From the NCBI RefSeq assembly GCF_015706575.1, contig NW_024037069.1, positions 40,445,315 to 40,509,314 on the forward strand: 64,000 bases of DNA, written 5' to 3'. The notes beneath the pieces are model-generated. The model saw only the letters and a list, made by a program, of their open reading frames with translations. It ran no database searches and was not told the origin of the DNA. Shown here one piece after another: positions 23,551 to 34,371 of this stretch. The position numbers were made by a program, and so were the translations under genes. Origin of the DNA: Patiria miniata. Its lineage: Eukaryota > Echinodermata > Asteroidea > Valvatida > Asterinidae. Numbering within the stretch: the first letter of the stretch is position 1; every line of letters starts with the position of its first letter.

Positions 23551-25885
23551 TCAACTTCCCAACTTTTGATCACTTAATGACCAACTGTCATTGGCAGGCC
23601 ATTTTGACCAGAAGATGGGTAATAAAAATCCAACCAGCTGATGAGCAGACAGCCTTTTTCCCAATTATAATTATTTATATCTATAATTTATCTGTAAGTC
23701 GCATCTTTTGCGTTCATTATTATTGACGTGTTTATTTTGATTTACCTATCCAATATTTGTGCATGTTCACAGGATTTACACTTTTGTTTTTGTTTGTTTA
23801 CCCTTATGTTTAATATTCTAAATTTATGCATTTCTCTTTGGCCATTCATGGTTTGCCTTAATATGTCTCGTTTAATTCCTTCTGTGTTTACTTTGTTGTG
23901 TTGCTTGTAGCTTGGGTCCTTTCTATCATTGTGTGCACCCAATCTACAAACAACACAACTTTAAGGGGGCCCATACTCGACAAGCTGTGCTTCTTATGGA
24001 CCCCCTCCATTTCCAAGCTTTGTTTTCATTCTTATTATTTTATGTTGTACTGTATTATTTACACTCTTATCCATACTATCTCTTTACACATGTTTATTGT
24101 TCAGCGTTGGAATTAGAAATAAAGTTAAGATTAATTGATTGATTGAATTAGTTGGTCAATTAATTATTTCCATTTTATTAGTCAAATTATCTTACACAAT
24201 TAGATGGCAAGTTTGCTTTGACCAATACATGGAACATTAACTCAATTAATTAATAGTCAACTTGACTTCAAAACCATTGGTGTTCTATTATGTTCTCATA
24301 AATTGGTGACTGGCTTATAATGTCTACTATCACATTATTGGTCAAAGTTATATAATGGATGGCAAGTTGGCTTTGACCAATACACGGAACATTATTTTAC
24401 TCAATTAATTAATGGTCAACTATACTTCAACAACATTGGTGTCTCATGTTCTCATAAATTGGTCAATGGCTTCTCACCAACGTTTATAAAGTCTATTACA
24501 TCTATCACATTTAATGGTCAACTTTGATATCAAGAAAATTGGCCGGGCTTATTTTCACATTGTGCAACAAGACATAAGGTTGTCAAGAAACGCATAAAGA
24601 ATTTACAGTTATCAATTGCGCTCACGTTCTACATATCAAAAAGAGCATCACTAATAAATTCATCAAAGGATTATTCAGCATATTACGCCCAGTTTATGAG
24701 CTTTCCTGCCATAAGGTTAAATATAAACTGATCTGCTGCAAATTTGCACTTTTTGATGGTCATGTTGTTGCCACCTAATAATGTGACATCAATAATGATT
24801 ACATGTCCAAGTGAGAGGACAACATACCCAACTAAAGAAAGCCTAGTTACGGAATATCTGGTCAAGTTTTCTAGAATTTTAGTCCAGTGCCTTTCGCCAC
24901 GTTGAATAAACAAATATACGACCAGTTTCCGTTTGTATAGAACACTAAAAAAAGGGTGATTTCTGTAAAACGTTCAACCTTTTTTTTAAATAGAAAATTT
25001 GGCTTTTTAGTTTGTCAATGTTTGGTCCAATACGTTCAACCCATTATTCTGCTAGTCAGAATTTTATATTTTTAGTTGTCCACTTTTGGGGCGCCGAAAG
25101 AGAAGTCAAAGAAAAATCCAAATTTCTGCTAGCAGAAAGTAGACTTTTCTAAAAACTAGTGCCACGACTTAAAAAAAAACCCTAAAATTTTGCAAGCAGA
25201 AAATGGGAAAATTGAGTTGTCCACTTTTGGGGCTCCATTTTCCATTCATTAATGTCCGCTCGGCTGAAACAAACAACCTGACGGCCAAGGAAAACCTATC
25301 ACAAATGAACCACGGCTTAATAAAAGAAAAATGGAATAAAATGAAAAAATGGATAAAAGAAAGATGGAATCGACGATGACGTTCCTTTGGTCCCGCGCCG
25401 ATCCAAAATCATTGTGGCGTTGTCAAAAGGTTCAAGATTGATCGCTTTGCCTTTTAATATCGATCTTTTCTTAAGCTTGATCATCTGTCTCATTTGGGGA
25501 TTTACTCTTGGGGATTTAAATCAGCTGATTGATCATGTGACAGAGCGACCAGAGAAGAAGCCAAATTGTGTGTCAATGACCTCCCGGCCCGTACACCTAC
25601 ATTGATGGGTTATTGCTATTAACCCCTTCCCCCGCACAAATCATTAGTATTACCCCTCCCCCGCATAAAAAATAGAGGTCATTGAACTCATGTTAAGCGC
25701 CCATCATCAGCACTGTGCGCGCTGTTTCGTTTTCATCCCGAAAAATAGATTCGATTTTTAATTTGCTATTTTTTTTCTAGACTTACAAAGTTATTCACTT
25801 TTGCATGAGACATCGAAATATATGTCAGTTATATAAAACAAATATTGAGCTGCTTTCAATTGTGAAATGGGAAGAATATTATCGC
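23551..25885. repeat. Tandem segmental duplication, copy 1 (with LINE insertion)
   Basis: This copy and the next (25886-27733) share an 1.85-kb sequence from TCAACTTCCCAACTTTT to AATATTATCGC with only scattered substitutions and small indels. Copy 1 is longer because a LINE fragment interrupts it at 23668-24150. Each copy has a nested repeat of about 150 bp marked by GGCTTTGACCAATACA and CATTGGTGT...CTCATAAATTGG. No gene is supported in either copy; shared open frames are short. Confidence 0.85.
23668..24150 (+). mobile_element. LINE 3'-UTR fragment inserted in copy 1
   Basis: Copy 2 of the duplication reads CCCAATTAGTTGG without interruption, while copy 1 has CCCAATTA, then this 483-bp insert, then GAATTAGTTGG. 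The insert ends AATAAAGTTAAGATTAATTG followed by ATTGATTGA, the AATAAA plus short-repeat tail typical of CR1/L2-like LINEs. The possible target duplication is AATTA. A stem-loop at 23965-24005 matches one in the LINE at 30068-30893. The insert is 5'-truncated and has no reverse transcriptase. Confidence 0.8.
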
Positions 25886-27733
25886 TCAACTTCCCAACTT
25901 TTGGTCACTTAATGACGAACTGTCATTGGCAGGCCATTTTGACCAGAAAATGGGTAAATAAAAAAAATTCAACCAGCTGATGATCAGACAGCCTTTTTCC
26001 CAATTAGTTGGTCAATTAATAATTTCCATTTTATTGGTCAAATTATCTTACACAATTAGATGGCAAGTTTGCTTTGACCAATACATGGAACATTTACTCA
26101 ATTAATTAATGGTCAACTTGGCTTCAAAACCATTGGTGTTCTATTATGTTCTCATAAATTGGTGACTGGTTTATAACGTCTATTATCTCATTGGTCAAAA
26201 TTATCTTACATAATGGATGGGAAGTTGGCTTTGACCAATACACGGAACATTATTTTACTCAATTAATTAATGGTCAACTATACTTCAACAACATTGGTGT
26301 CTCATGTTCTCATAAATTGGTCAATGGCTTTTCACCAACGTTTATAAAGTCTATTACATGTATCACATTTAATGGTCAACTTTGATTTCAAGAAAATTGG
26401 CCGCGCTTATTTTCACATTGTGCAACAAGACATGAGGTTGTCAAGAAACGCATATAAATTTACAGTTATCTCTTGCGCTCACGTTCTTCATATCAAAAAG
26501 AGCATCACTAATAAATTTATCAAAGTATTATTCAGCACATTACGCCAAGTTTATGAGCTTTTCTGCCATAAGGTTAAATATAAACTGATCCGCTGCAAAT
26601 TTGCACTTTTTGATGGTCATGTTGTTGCCACCTAATAATGTGACATCAATAATATGTTTACATGTCCAAGTGAGAGGACAACATACCCAACTGAAGAAAG
26701 CCTAGTTACGGAATATCTGGTCAAGTTTTGTAGTTAGTCTAGTGCCTTTCACCACGTTGAATAAACAAGTATACGACCAGTTTCCGTTTGTATAGAACAC
26801 TGAAGAAGTTGTGATTTCTGTAAAACGTTCAAACTTTTTTTAAAATAGAAAATTTGGCGTTTTAGTTTGTCAATGTTTGGTCCAATACGTTCAACCCATT
26901 ATTATGCTAGTCGGAATTTTATATTTTTAGTTGTCCACTTTTGGGGCGCCGAAAGAGTAGTCAAAGAAAAATCCAAATTTCTGCTAGCAGAAAATTGACT
27001 TTTCTAAAAACTAGTGCCACGACTTAAACAAAACCCTCAAATTTTGCAAGCAGAAAATGGGAAAATTGGGTTGTCCACTTTTGGGGCTCCATTTTCCATT
27101 CATTAATGTCCGCTCGGCTGAAACAAACAACCTGACGGCCAAGGAAAACCTATCAGAAATGAACCACGGCTTAATAAAAGAAAAATGGAATAAAATAGAA
27201 AAATGGATAAAAGAAAGATAGAATCGACGATGATGTTCCTTTGGTCCCGCGCCGATCCAAAATCATTGTGGCGTTGTCAAAAGATTCAACATTGATCGCT
27301 TTGCCTTTAATATCGATCTTTTCTTAAGCTTGATCAGCTGTCTCATTTGGGGATTTACTCTTGGGGGATTTAAATCAGCTGATTGATCATGTGACAGAGC
27401 GACCAGAGAAGAAGCCAAATTACGTGTCAATGACCTCCCGTACACCTACATGGATGGGTTATTGCTATTAACCCCTTCCCCCGCACAAATCATTAGTATT
27501 ACCCCTCCCCCGCATAAAAAATAGAGGTCATTGAACCCATGTTAAGCGCCCATCATCAGCACTGTGCGCGCTGTTTCGTTTTCATCCCGAAAAATAGATT
27601 CGATTTTTAATTTGCTTTTTTTTTCTAGACTTACAAAGTTATTCACTTTTGCATGAGACATCGAAATATATGTCAGTCATATAAAATAAATATTGAGTGG
27701 CTTTAAATTGTGAAATGGGAAGAATAATATCGC
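25886..27733. repeat. Tandem segmental duplication, copy 2 (uninterrupted)
   Basis: This is the second copy of the 1.85-kb unit, lacking the LINE insert. It shows the ancestral state of the insertion site at about 26002-26012. The end of the copy shares GAAATGGGAAGAAT plus AATATCGC with the end of copy 1, so the junction between the copies is clean and head-to-tail. Confidence 0.85.
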
Positions 27734-27832
27734 TCAACTAATATTATCGCTCAAAAATCGGGACTTTTCCAGTTCACGAGGCGAAAGTCCAGATTTTACC
27801 TTGCGATAATATTCCTCCCATTTAACCACTCG
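27712..27832. repeat. Inverted repeat at the right edge of the duplication
   Basis: AAATGGGAAGAATAATATCGC (27714-27733) is matched in inverse by GCGATAATATTCCTCCCATTT (about 27811-27831). Inside, AAAATCGGGACTTTT pairs with AAAGTCCAGATTTT. The whole stretch could fold into a cruciform. It may be a small palindromic element or a structure involved in forming the duplication. Confidence 0.6.
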
Positions 27833-28317
27833 GAAAAGTTAATTCCGTTGCATCCAAACAGTAGGCCTATACTATCCACGAAAACCTGCCTAAATGGTCA
27901 AAGTAATTGAAGCTACTTTTTAACTGGAATCTTCAAAGCTATGTTTGAGTCCGTAATATAGTTATTAGCCTTCATCTTCAGTTTTCTGCAATGTCATCTA
28001 CGGGATAATTCAAAGCCTTTAAGTTCTGTAAATTGTAAGGTGAATTACCATTTCCATGAGAACAGTAATGACATCCATCTTAGGCAGAATCTTTGGGGGT
28101 AACAACTTGTCCAGCACAAACTGTTGCTAGAATTCTGTTTTCCCTTTAATGAGGTCCTTTCCCTGTTTTTAAAAAAATTAATCTAATTTTATTTAATTTA
28201 TTAAGTACAAGGCAAGCAAGTCAATAAGCAACCGTGTGATATTTTCATTTCACAATTTAAACTGTTAAGTCTCACCACAGCAACTTGTGGTGGTAAAATG
28301 AAGTATCAGAAAATAAC

Positions 28318-29965
28318 ACTTGAGGATTAGGAATTCAAGCAAGATTATAATTATGTTTAAGTGCATGGTATTCTTGTGTTATATAGTTCAAATCGAGGCA
28401 TGGCTATTCGCACAGAAACATACTGAGTTTTACTTGGTCATGCGTGGGGCGTTGATTTGACAAGGCTTTGTGTTTGGATTTAAGAAAAAGAAACAAAGGG
28501 CAAGCAAGCCTGATGGCTTCAAAAACGGAGGTCAGTTGAAAATACCAAATCTTTTACCCTTAATTTAAAGTCAACCAGGCATATGAACTGGGAACAAATA
28601 GGTAAAGAAAATATTTTCTCCAAGGACAAAATACTGTCGCGTCTGTCATGCGATACAGACGCAGGCCCGGATTACCCAATAGGCACAGTAGGCACAGTAG
28701 GCACTGTGCCCAGGGCCTACGAAAAATTCGGGGGCCTACAGAAAATGGGGGGAGGGGGCCTACGAAACTACCGCTGTGTGCCATATACCGCGCAGAGATT
28801 TTGGTGTTTTTTTTTAATTCTTGTTTTTAAGTTTTAGGGTTTCTCTCAGAATTTTCGATTTCACAAACTGACGCTGTACAGCATTTAGGCATACATGCAG
28901 GCCCTACGTATACAATTTACGTGTAAAGTCTGTCGACTGTTCTGAAGCACGGTGCCAACCACGGGCGTCGATCGGGGGACATGTCGTTCCCCCCCCCCAA
29001 CTATTTTCGTCCCTGAATAAAAAATTGATTCAATGACTCCAAACTCAAGAATAATGTTAAAATGATGATCTTTTGCTAAATCATTACAGTAGTCAGAAAT
29101 TGCCTCAGATCGCACCACAGAACGTCTAGAATCCATTTCCCCGGGGCCCTTAAGTGGGCCCGGAACCCCACGCCGTTTAGTTCTGATCTAGACGACTTGT
29201 ATGTACCACCCCATCACACTTTTGAGAGGCGATTGAGCTCTTGGTGCCAGCAGGCTTCCAGAGCTAGGACCTATACCACTTTGGTCTAGCTAGTGCTTTG
29301 TACTTTAATAGCATTAGTTGGGAGCCGGTGCCTCTAGGGTGGGGCAGGGCCTACGGAACACGGGTGCCGCCTTAGGGCCTAGGGCCTACGAAACACTTAA
29401 TCCGGGTCTGGGTACAACCAGTTTGTTTCCAAGTAAAGTGGTATGGAGTCCTTTAGTTGCCTTGGAACACACACGATTACGGATAGTGGGGCCTACTGAT
29501 GGTAAATTATTGTGACCATAGATTGGCTCTTCGACGAACACCTTTTAATACTGCACAGGGGCACATAATCATAGGATCACCGGCAAGTGCTACTGCATAC
29601 AGTAACTTTTGTAAATCAAGCTTGAAGTTACAAAAACACAAGGACATTTTTATAGATTTCACGATTTGTTTTGTCCAGACACGTCTAGGACGTAGATTGG
29701 GCGCCTTCTTGAGCCCAATATATTGACAGGCCTAATCATCTTATTATTGTTACCCCCTTGTTCAAAATTAGGAACAACAAATACACAGTGTTTGAAATGG
29801 GTTTTGTCTTTAAAATAATATGATGTTCATCACTGGCACATTAACATTTTAAGTGCAAAAATATCAGGATACCTTATTGCCAGTTTTGGAAATGAAATAA
29901 GTCACATAGGTACAAATGCGATACCCAAACAATAAATCCTTTCCAGAGGGTGTTATTGCTTTTGT
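28318..29965. repeat. Diverged segmental duplication, copy 1
   Basis: Blocks here match 33155-34135 in order: GAATTCAAGCAAG, TCGAGGCATGG.TATTCGCACA, GGGGCGTTGATTT, AAGAAAAAGAAAC, TACTGTCGCGTCTG, TATGGAGTCCTTTA, AGGATCACCGGCAAGTGCT, and AATAAGTCACATAGGTAC. By eye about a fifth of aligned bases differ. This copy is interrupted by a hAT-like insert at about 28672-29410. No conserved coding frame spans both copies. Confidence 0.7.
28672..29410. mobile_element. hAT-like element with CAGGCCCGGATTA ends
   Basis: The left end reads CAGGCCCGGATTA and the right end reads TAATCCGGGTCTG, inverted copies with one difference. GGGCCTACGAAA phrases occur near both ends. A fragment of the GGGCGGATC family appears nested at about 28960-29155. 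The matching place in copy 2 of the surrounding duplication lacks this sequence, which supports insertion, but I could not find an 8-bp target duplication. Confidence 0.55.
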
Positions 29966-30067
29966 TGAGTCTTGTGGGTGGGTGTACGAAGTGTTAATAA
30001 TCAAGATTAAAACTCGTTTGGCCCGACCCACAAAGAGTGCCGATAACGTCATTATAACAGCGATTAT

Positions 30068-30893
30068 AATTCAGTCATTCATTCTTCTTTATTATTTTTA
30101 CCATATCTCATTTCATTAAGTGACAAGGCATAAATACATACATGTAGTTTTAGATATTAAGAAATTTGAACTGGTTTTCCAAAATATATTTATACACTTT
30201 GGGGGCATTATTTTTAAATTAGAGATGATGGAAGGGGATCCCCAAAAAGCGGAGCTTGTCGAGTAGGGATCCCCTTTAACGTGGATTAATACAAACATTT
30301 AATGAAAAACAAATGAAAAACAATTGAACATGTAAATTGTAAATTGTACATAACACACGAAAAACATTTAAAACCAATAATATTCCTGATCAAAAATAAA
30401 AGAAATACGGAGTAGTAACCCAGTAAGAAGATTAGTCTGAGGTATTATAATTTGATAGTAAATTTGATTTAAGTTTGGATTTAAATAATGGAAGGCTACG
30501 AATGCTTTGAAGTGTTTTATGTAAGGACTTCCAGTACTTAGGGCCTTCATGCCGAATTGTCTTTTTGTAAACAGTCGTTCTTGCAAATGAAAGTGAAATT
30601 CTCTACGTTGTCGGGTAAAATGGTGATGTATAGTTTCGTTTCTGCAGAACATTTGTGCAATGGAATTTGGAAGTGAATTATTGTTTAAACGATGCATAAA
30701 GGCTCCAAGTTGAAGTGAATACATTTCATTGATCTTGAGTGTTTTATGTTTACAGAAAAGAGGATTTGAATGCTCAAGTCTGTCAACAGAATTAATAACT
30801 CTCAATGCCCGTTTTTGTAGGTTAAGAATTCTATTCACATAACTGGCTGCACAATTCCCCCATGCTAGGATACCATAGTTCAAATTAACAGCG
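30068..30893 (-). mobile_element. 5'-truncated CR1/Jockey-like LINE with reverse transcriptase C terminus
   Basis: The minus-strand frame 30368-30883 (171 codons) begins at the NYGILAWGN phrase and continues with RILNLQKRALRVI, the conserved end of the reverse transcriptase of CR1/Jockey-like non-LTR elements. It has no upstream catalytic part, so the copy is truncated at about 30893. Downstream on the same strand is a 3'-UTR with a strong stem-loop (30232-30276) and an AATAAAGAAGAATGAATGAC tail. The frame is open but lacks the catalytic domain. Confidence 0.8.
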
Positions 30894-30904
30894 ATATCTG
30901 ACTG

Positions 30905-32200
30905 GTGCGATTAAAACGACAGAGGACGCAAATAATTCGCGTTTGATTGTGCACAGTGACAATTTCTACGCGAGCTCTTGCATGAAAACCGCACCCACAA
31001 CTTTTTTTTTGAAAAAAAAAAGGAGACCGTTTGGCTTAAAAAACCCCTGGTGGAATTGTGTAAATAAAGCCGGGAATCAACTCCCTGGTTTTGGGGTTTC
31101 CATCTGAGGGCAGAATTTATAAAATTACGGTGGAAAAATGGGTCCTATTTGCCAGAGAAAGTGAAGGGATGTCATGGCTGCACGCAGGCTTTGGTCTTGT
31201 CGACCATTACAAACACATTGTCGTAAACGTTGGTATCTAAAAATGTCTATGCAATACCACCTACACCGGGGGTTTGTGTAGAAAATATCAGAAAATATTT
31301 ATCATTACTACCCATCGACCATGCTCCATTCACTTCGGCAGCAACCGAAAGCCCCATTTGAAAGAATAAGTTATGCTTCAATTAGACAGGATCAAGGTAC
31401 TAACTTTTACGACCGTGCTGGTAATGCTGATAGTGAAGTACAGACTCAAGCGTGAACCACATTGTTGGCCTTCGCACCAATGTGTTGTGCAATTAGCTGC
31501 TTCGGTAGTACTAACACTCATTGTCGTAAAGTTGGCATCTAGACATTTCTATACAAAGCCCCCTACACCTGGGGTTTGTGTAGAAAATATCAGACAGTTA
31601 TTTATTACTCCTTATCACGCTCAACTGAATTCAGCAGCGGCCCCATGCCCCATTTTGAAGAATAAGTTAAGACCGGATCAAGTTACCAACTTTTACGACA
31701 ACATGCCAGTAATGCCGGACAATGCCGGCAAAACACAATTTGGCCGGGGGTGTATTTTTGTTCGACATTAGAAGACAGCGGACGCAAATAATTCGCGTTT
31801 GATTGTGCACTGTGAGAATTTCTACAAGAAGTCTTTTTTGAAGGGAAAAAAGGGATCGTTTGGCTTAAAAAACGGTGGAATTGTGTAAAAATAGCCGAGG
31901 ATCTATACTCCCTGGTTTTTGGGCTTCCATCCGAGGGCAGAATTGATAAAATTACCGTCGAAAATGGGTCCTAAAAATTTGCCTGACAAAGTGTAGGAGT
32001 GCCCGTGGCTGGACGCACACAGGCTTAATTGGTTCTTGGCCGACCGTACGCTGCCGAAGCAGCTATTGTTTTTGTTCTCTGCGTTTCCGTGCACACGTTG
32101 CCCATAATTATGTACACTGCAATAATTGTGACACGGTAAAATATACCATTTTGTGACCCAGATGGAATTCCGTCGGGGAAAATACAATTTATTTATGGGA
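30905..32200. repeat. Two-unit tandem duplication containing GTGCAC inverted-repeat family fragments
   Basis: Two units begin with GGACGCAAATAATTCGCG (30916 and 31783) and continue with fragments of the family also found at 43052-43532 and 45840-46318 (TTTGGCTTAAAAAAC, CTCCCTGGTTTT, GAGGGCAG). The part at 31195-31450 is repeated at 31505-31760, marked by CATTGTCGTAAA and GTTTGTGTAGAAAATATCAG. The 132-codon plus-strand frame at 31373-31771 lies across this repeat; the equivalent frame in the first unit is broken, so I do not call a gene. Confidence 0.6.
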
Positions 32201-32974
32201 ATGGGAGAACACTTGATTGCCTACAAGCATTCACTTTACGTGTATTATTATGCCAAGGGTATTAATAAAATAGTTTTAAAAAGTCCTGGCCATTTTTTTT
32301 TGAGAATTTAAAGGCTGGCTTGCTTGACGTTTTGGGTTCGTAGATGATGGAAAACCAAGAAAAACAATTAACTTCTCGTAGTCTGGTTCCCTGACAATGA
32401 AAAACAGTTGCTTCGTTGCTGTTTACGGTACATGTACCTATTTTGATTAGTTGCTTTCATTGCACTTCTTTTGACGACTGCTTTGAACTTGTCTTCTGGC
32501 AGCAACAAATAATACTATAGTACCGCATACTAAACAACATCCTAATTTACCACATCATGATCGGCCATGGCATAAGGTGAAGTACTACAGATACACAAGA
32601 CATTCATTTTTTGTGCATCATTAACATATCTTCCAAATACCAGGTGCTCGTTTTCCCAAAGGGCCATTGTATGAGGCCTATTATCTAAAGGTCCGATTCG
32701 TGTTGGATTATGTGTAATGTGTTATATGATTATTTAGTGATATGACGAATTCATTACATAATGTCGGAAAGAGCAATTTTAAAAACAGACGAAGCAGCTT
32801 GTGTTCGTACACGAACACAGTCATTTCTAGTATTTGTGAAAAATGTCATGTGCGCATCGGTATCATGGATCCAACTCAACTCACTTATACGTCAGGTTTT
32901 TGTGACAAAGTACACTGACAGTGAAGTGCGGATACAAAGCCGCCTCACTCGTCTTTCGCACGCAATGTGTTGTG
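32201..32974. other. Intergenic stretch, nothing recognised
   Basis: Short frames only. A phrase GTAGTCTGGTTCCCTGAC at about 32378 is shared with the repeat at 35350-35870. No gene is supported. Confidence 0.4.
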
Positions 32975-33160
32975 CAACAAGGGCGGATCGGGGGGGGGGG
33001 GGCAACGGGGGCCATGGCCCCCCAAACGAAACCATTTTTTTTTTAAAGTGGTGTCGCAATAAAGGCAGGCACTGCGTACATTACCATCTTTTTCCTCCAA
33101 AAGATTGGACAAAGTAGTCAAAATAGCCTCAGATCGCACCACAGAGCATGCATCTAGAAT
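32975..33160. repeat. GGGCGGATC hAT-like family fragment
   Basis: CAAGGGCGGATCG is followed by a G run, GGGGGCCATGGCCCCC, AATAAAGGCAGGCAC, ACCATCTTT.TCCTCC and CAGATCGCACCACAGAGCAT, the same order as at 19986 and 28960. It abuts the left edge of duplication copy 2. Confidence 0.6.
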
Positions 33161-34135
33161 TCAAGCAAGGCAATAGGTGCGTCTAAGTGCATGGTTTCTT
33201 GGGTTATTATAGTTCATATATATCGAGGCATGGATATTCGCACAACAACACGTTTAAATGCGAAGATTTATTTCATGTTCTTGTTTAACTGGTTTGACGG
33301 TTCTTTTCCCTTCAAACTTCCCGAGTTTTATTTGGTCATGCATGGGGCGTTGATTTACCAAAGTTTTGTGTTTGGATTAAAGAAAAAGAAACGAAGGGCA
33401 AGTAAAGCTGATAGCTTCAAAAAACTGCGGTCAGTTGAAAGACCACAATCGGATTCGATTTCAAAAGTCAACCATGCATGTGAAGTGGGGACAAATGGTA
33501 AAGAAAATCATGACAATACTGTCGCGTCTGATACACACGCGATGCAGACTATTGATCACTGTTGGATCAATCATATATATATGGATGTTTGTGGGTGTCT
33601 AACCGATTTCCTGTGAAGTGCTATGGAGTCCTTTAATTTCCGTGGAAATGGCACGATGGCTGATGGTAACGACGGTAAATTGTGCACCTAGATTCGCTCT
33701 TTAGGGAACACCGTACTACCAAGTGCACAGGGGCATATAATAACAGGATCACCGGCAAGTGCTGTTGCGTAAAAACAGCTTTTGTGTAAACTAAACTTAA
33801 AATTGAAAAAAAAAACCTGGACATTGTAATAAATCTGGCGATTTGTTTTGTCCAGGTACGTCGTAAGCCTTGGGCGCTTTATTGGGCCCAACCACCGCCA
33901 AAATACTGGCAGGCCTAATCCTCTTTTTGCTGTTACCCCCTTGTTCAAAATAAGGTGGAACAAATACAAAGAATGTTCGAAAAGGGTTTGTAAGTAAAAT
34001 AACATGATGTATATCATTGGCACATTAACATTTTAGGTGAAAAAATATCACGATGAATTATTGCCAGATTTGGAAAATTAAATAAGTCACATAGGTACGA
34101 ATGTGATAAATCCTTTTCTATGGGTGTTTGTTTCA
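33155..34135. repeat. Diverged segmental duplication, copy 2
   Basis: This is the partner of 28318-29965, without the hAT-like insert. It ends right where the GC-rich upstream region of the amidohydrolase gene begins. A plus-strand frame of 141 codons (33191-33616) is open here but broken in the other copy, and it has no recognisable domain. Confidence 0.7.
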
Positions 34136-34371
34136 TAATTGTAATGGCAAGAAGCGCCGGTTTAGGCGCCACTGCGGTACCCTTTTGCCCCACCCACGGG
34201 CCAGATGCGAGAGCTTAAAACCCGGGGCTACCCTTCAGGCACAGCTCACTTGCAACTGTGGTTTCTCCGTTGAAACTTGGTCGCGAGCCGCTTGCTACAA
34301 ACCCTCCATACACGGCCCACCGTCTGTTTGCGTCGTTTGTTGTCTAAACTTTGCCAGAGAACGCTGTCACC
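34136..34371 (+). promoter_or_regulatory. Putative promoter and 5'-UTR of the amidohydrolase gene
   Basis: GC content and CpG density rise sharply from about 34150, immediately upstream of the proposed first coding exon. AGCTTAAAACCC near 34213 is a weak TATA-like candidate. I cannot place the transcription start. This assignment depends on the exon at 34372-34414 being real. Confidence 0.4.

Noticed and set aside
31373..31771. 132-codon plus-strand gene
   Set aside because: It lies in a tandem repeat; the matching frame in the sister unit has stops, and no domain is recognisable.
33191..33616. 141-codon plus-strand gene
   Set aside because: The duplicate copy at 28400-28670 does not keep the frame, and the sequence has no known domain.
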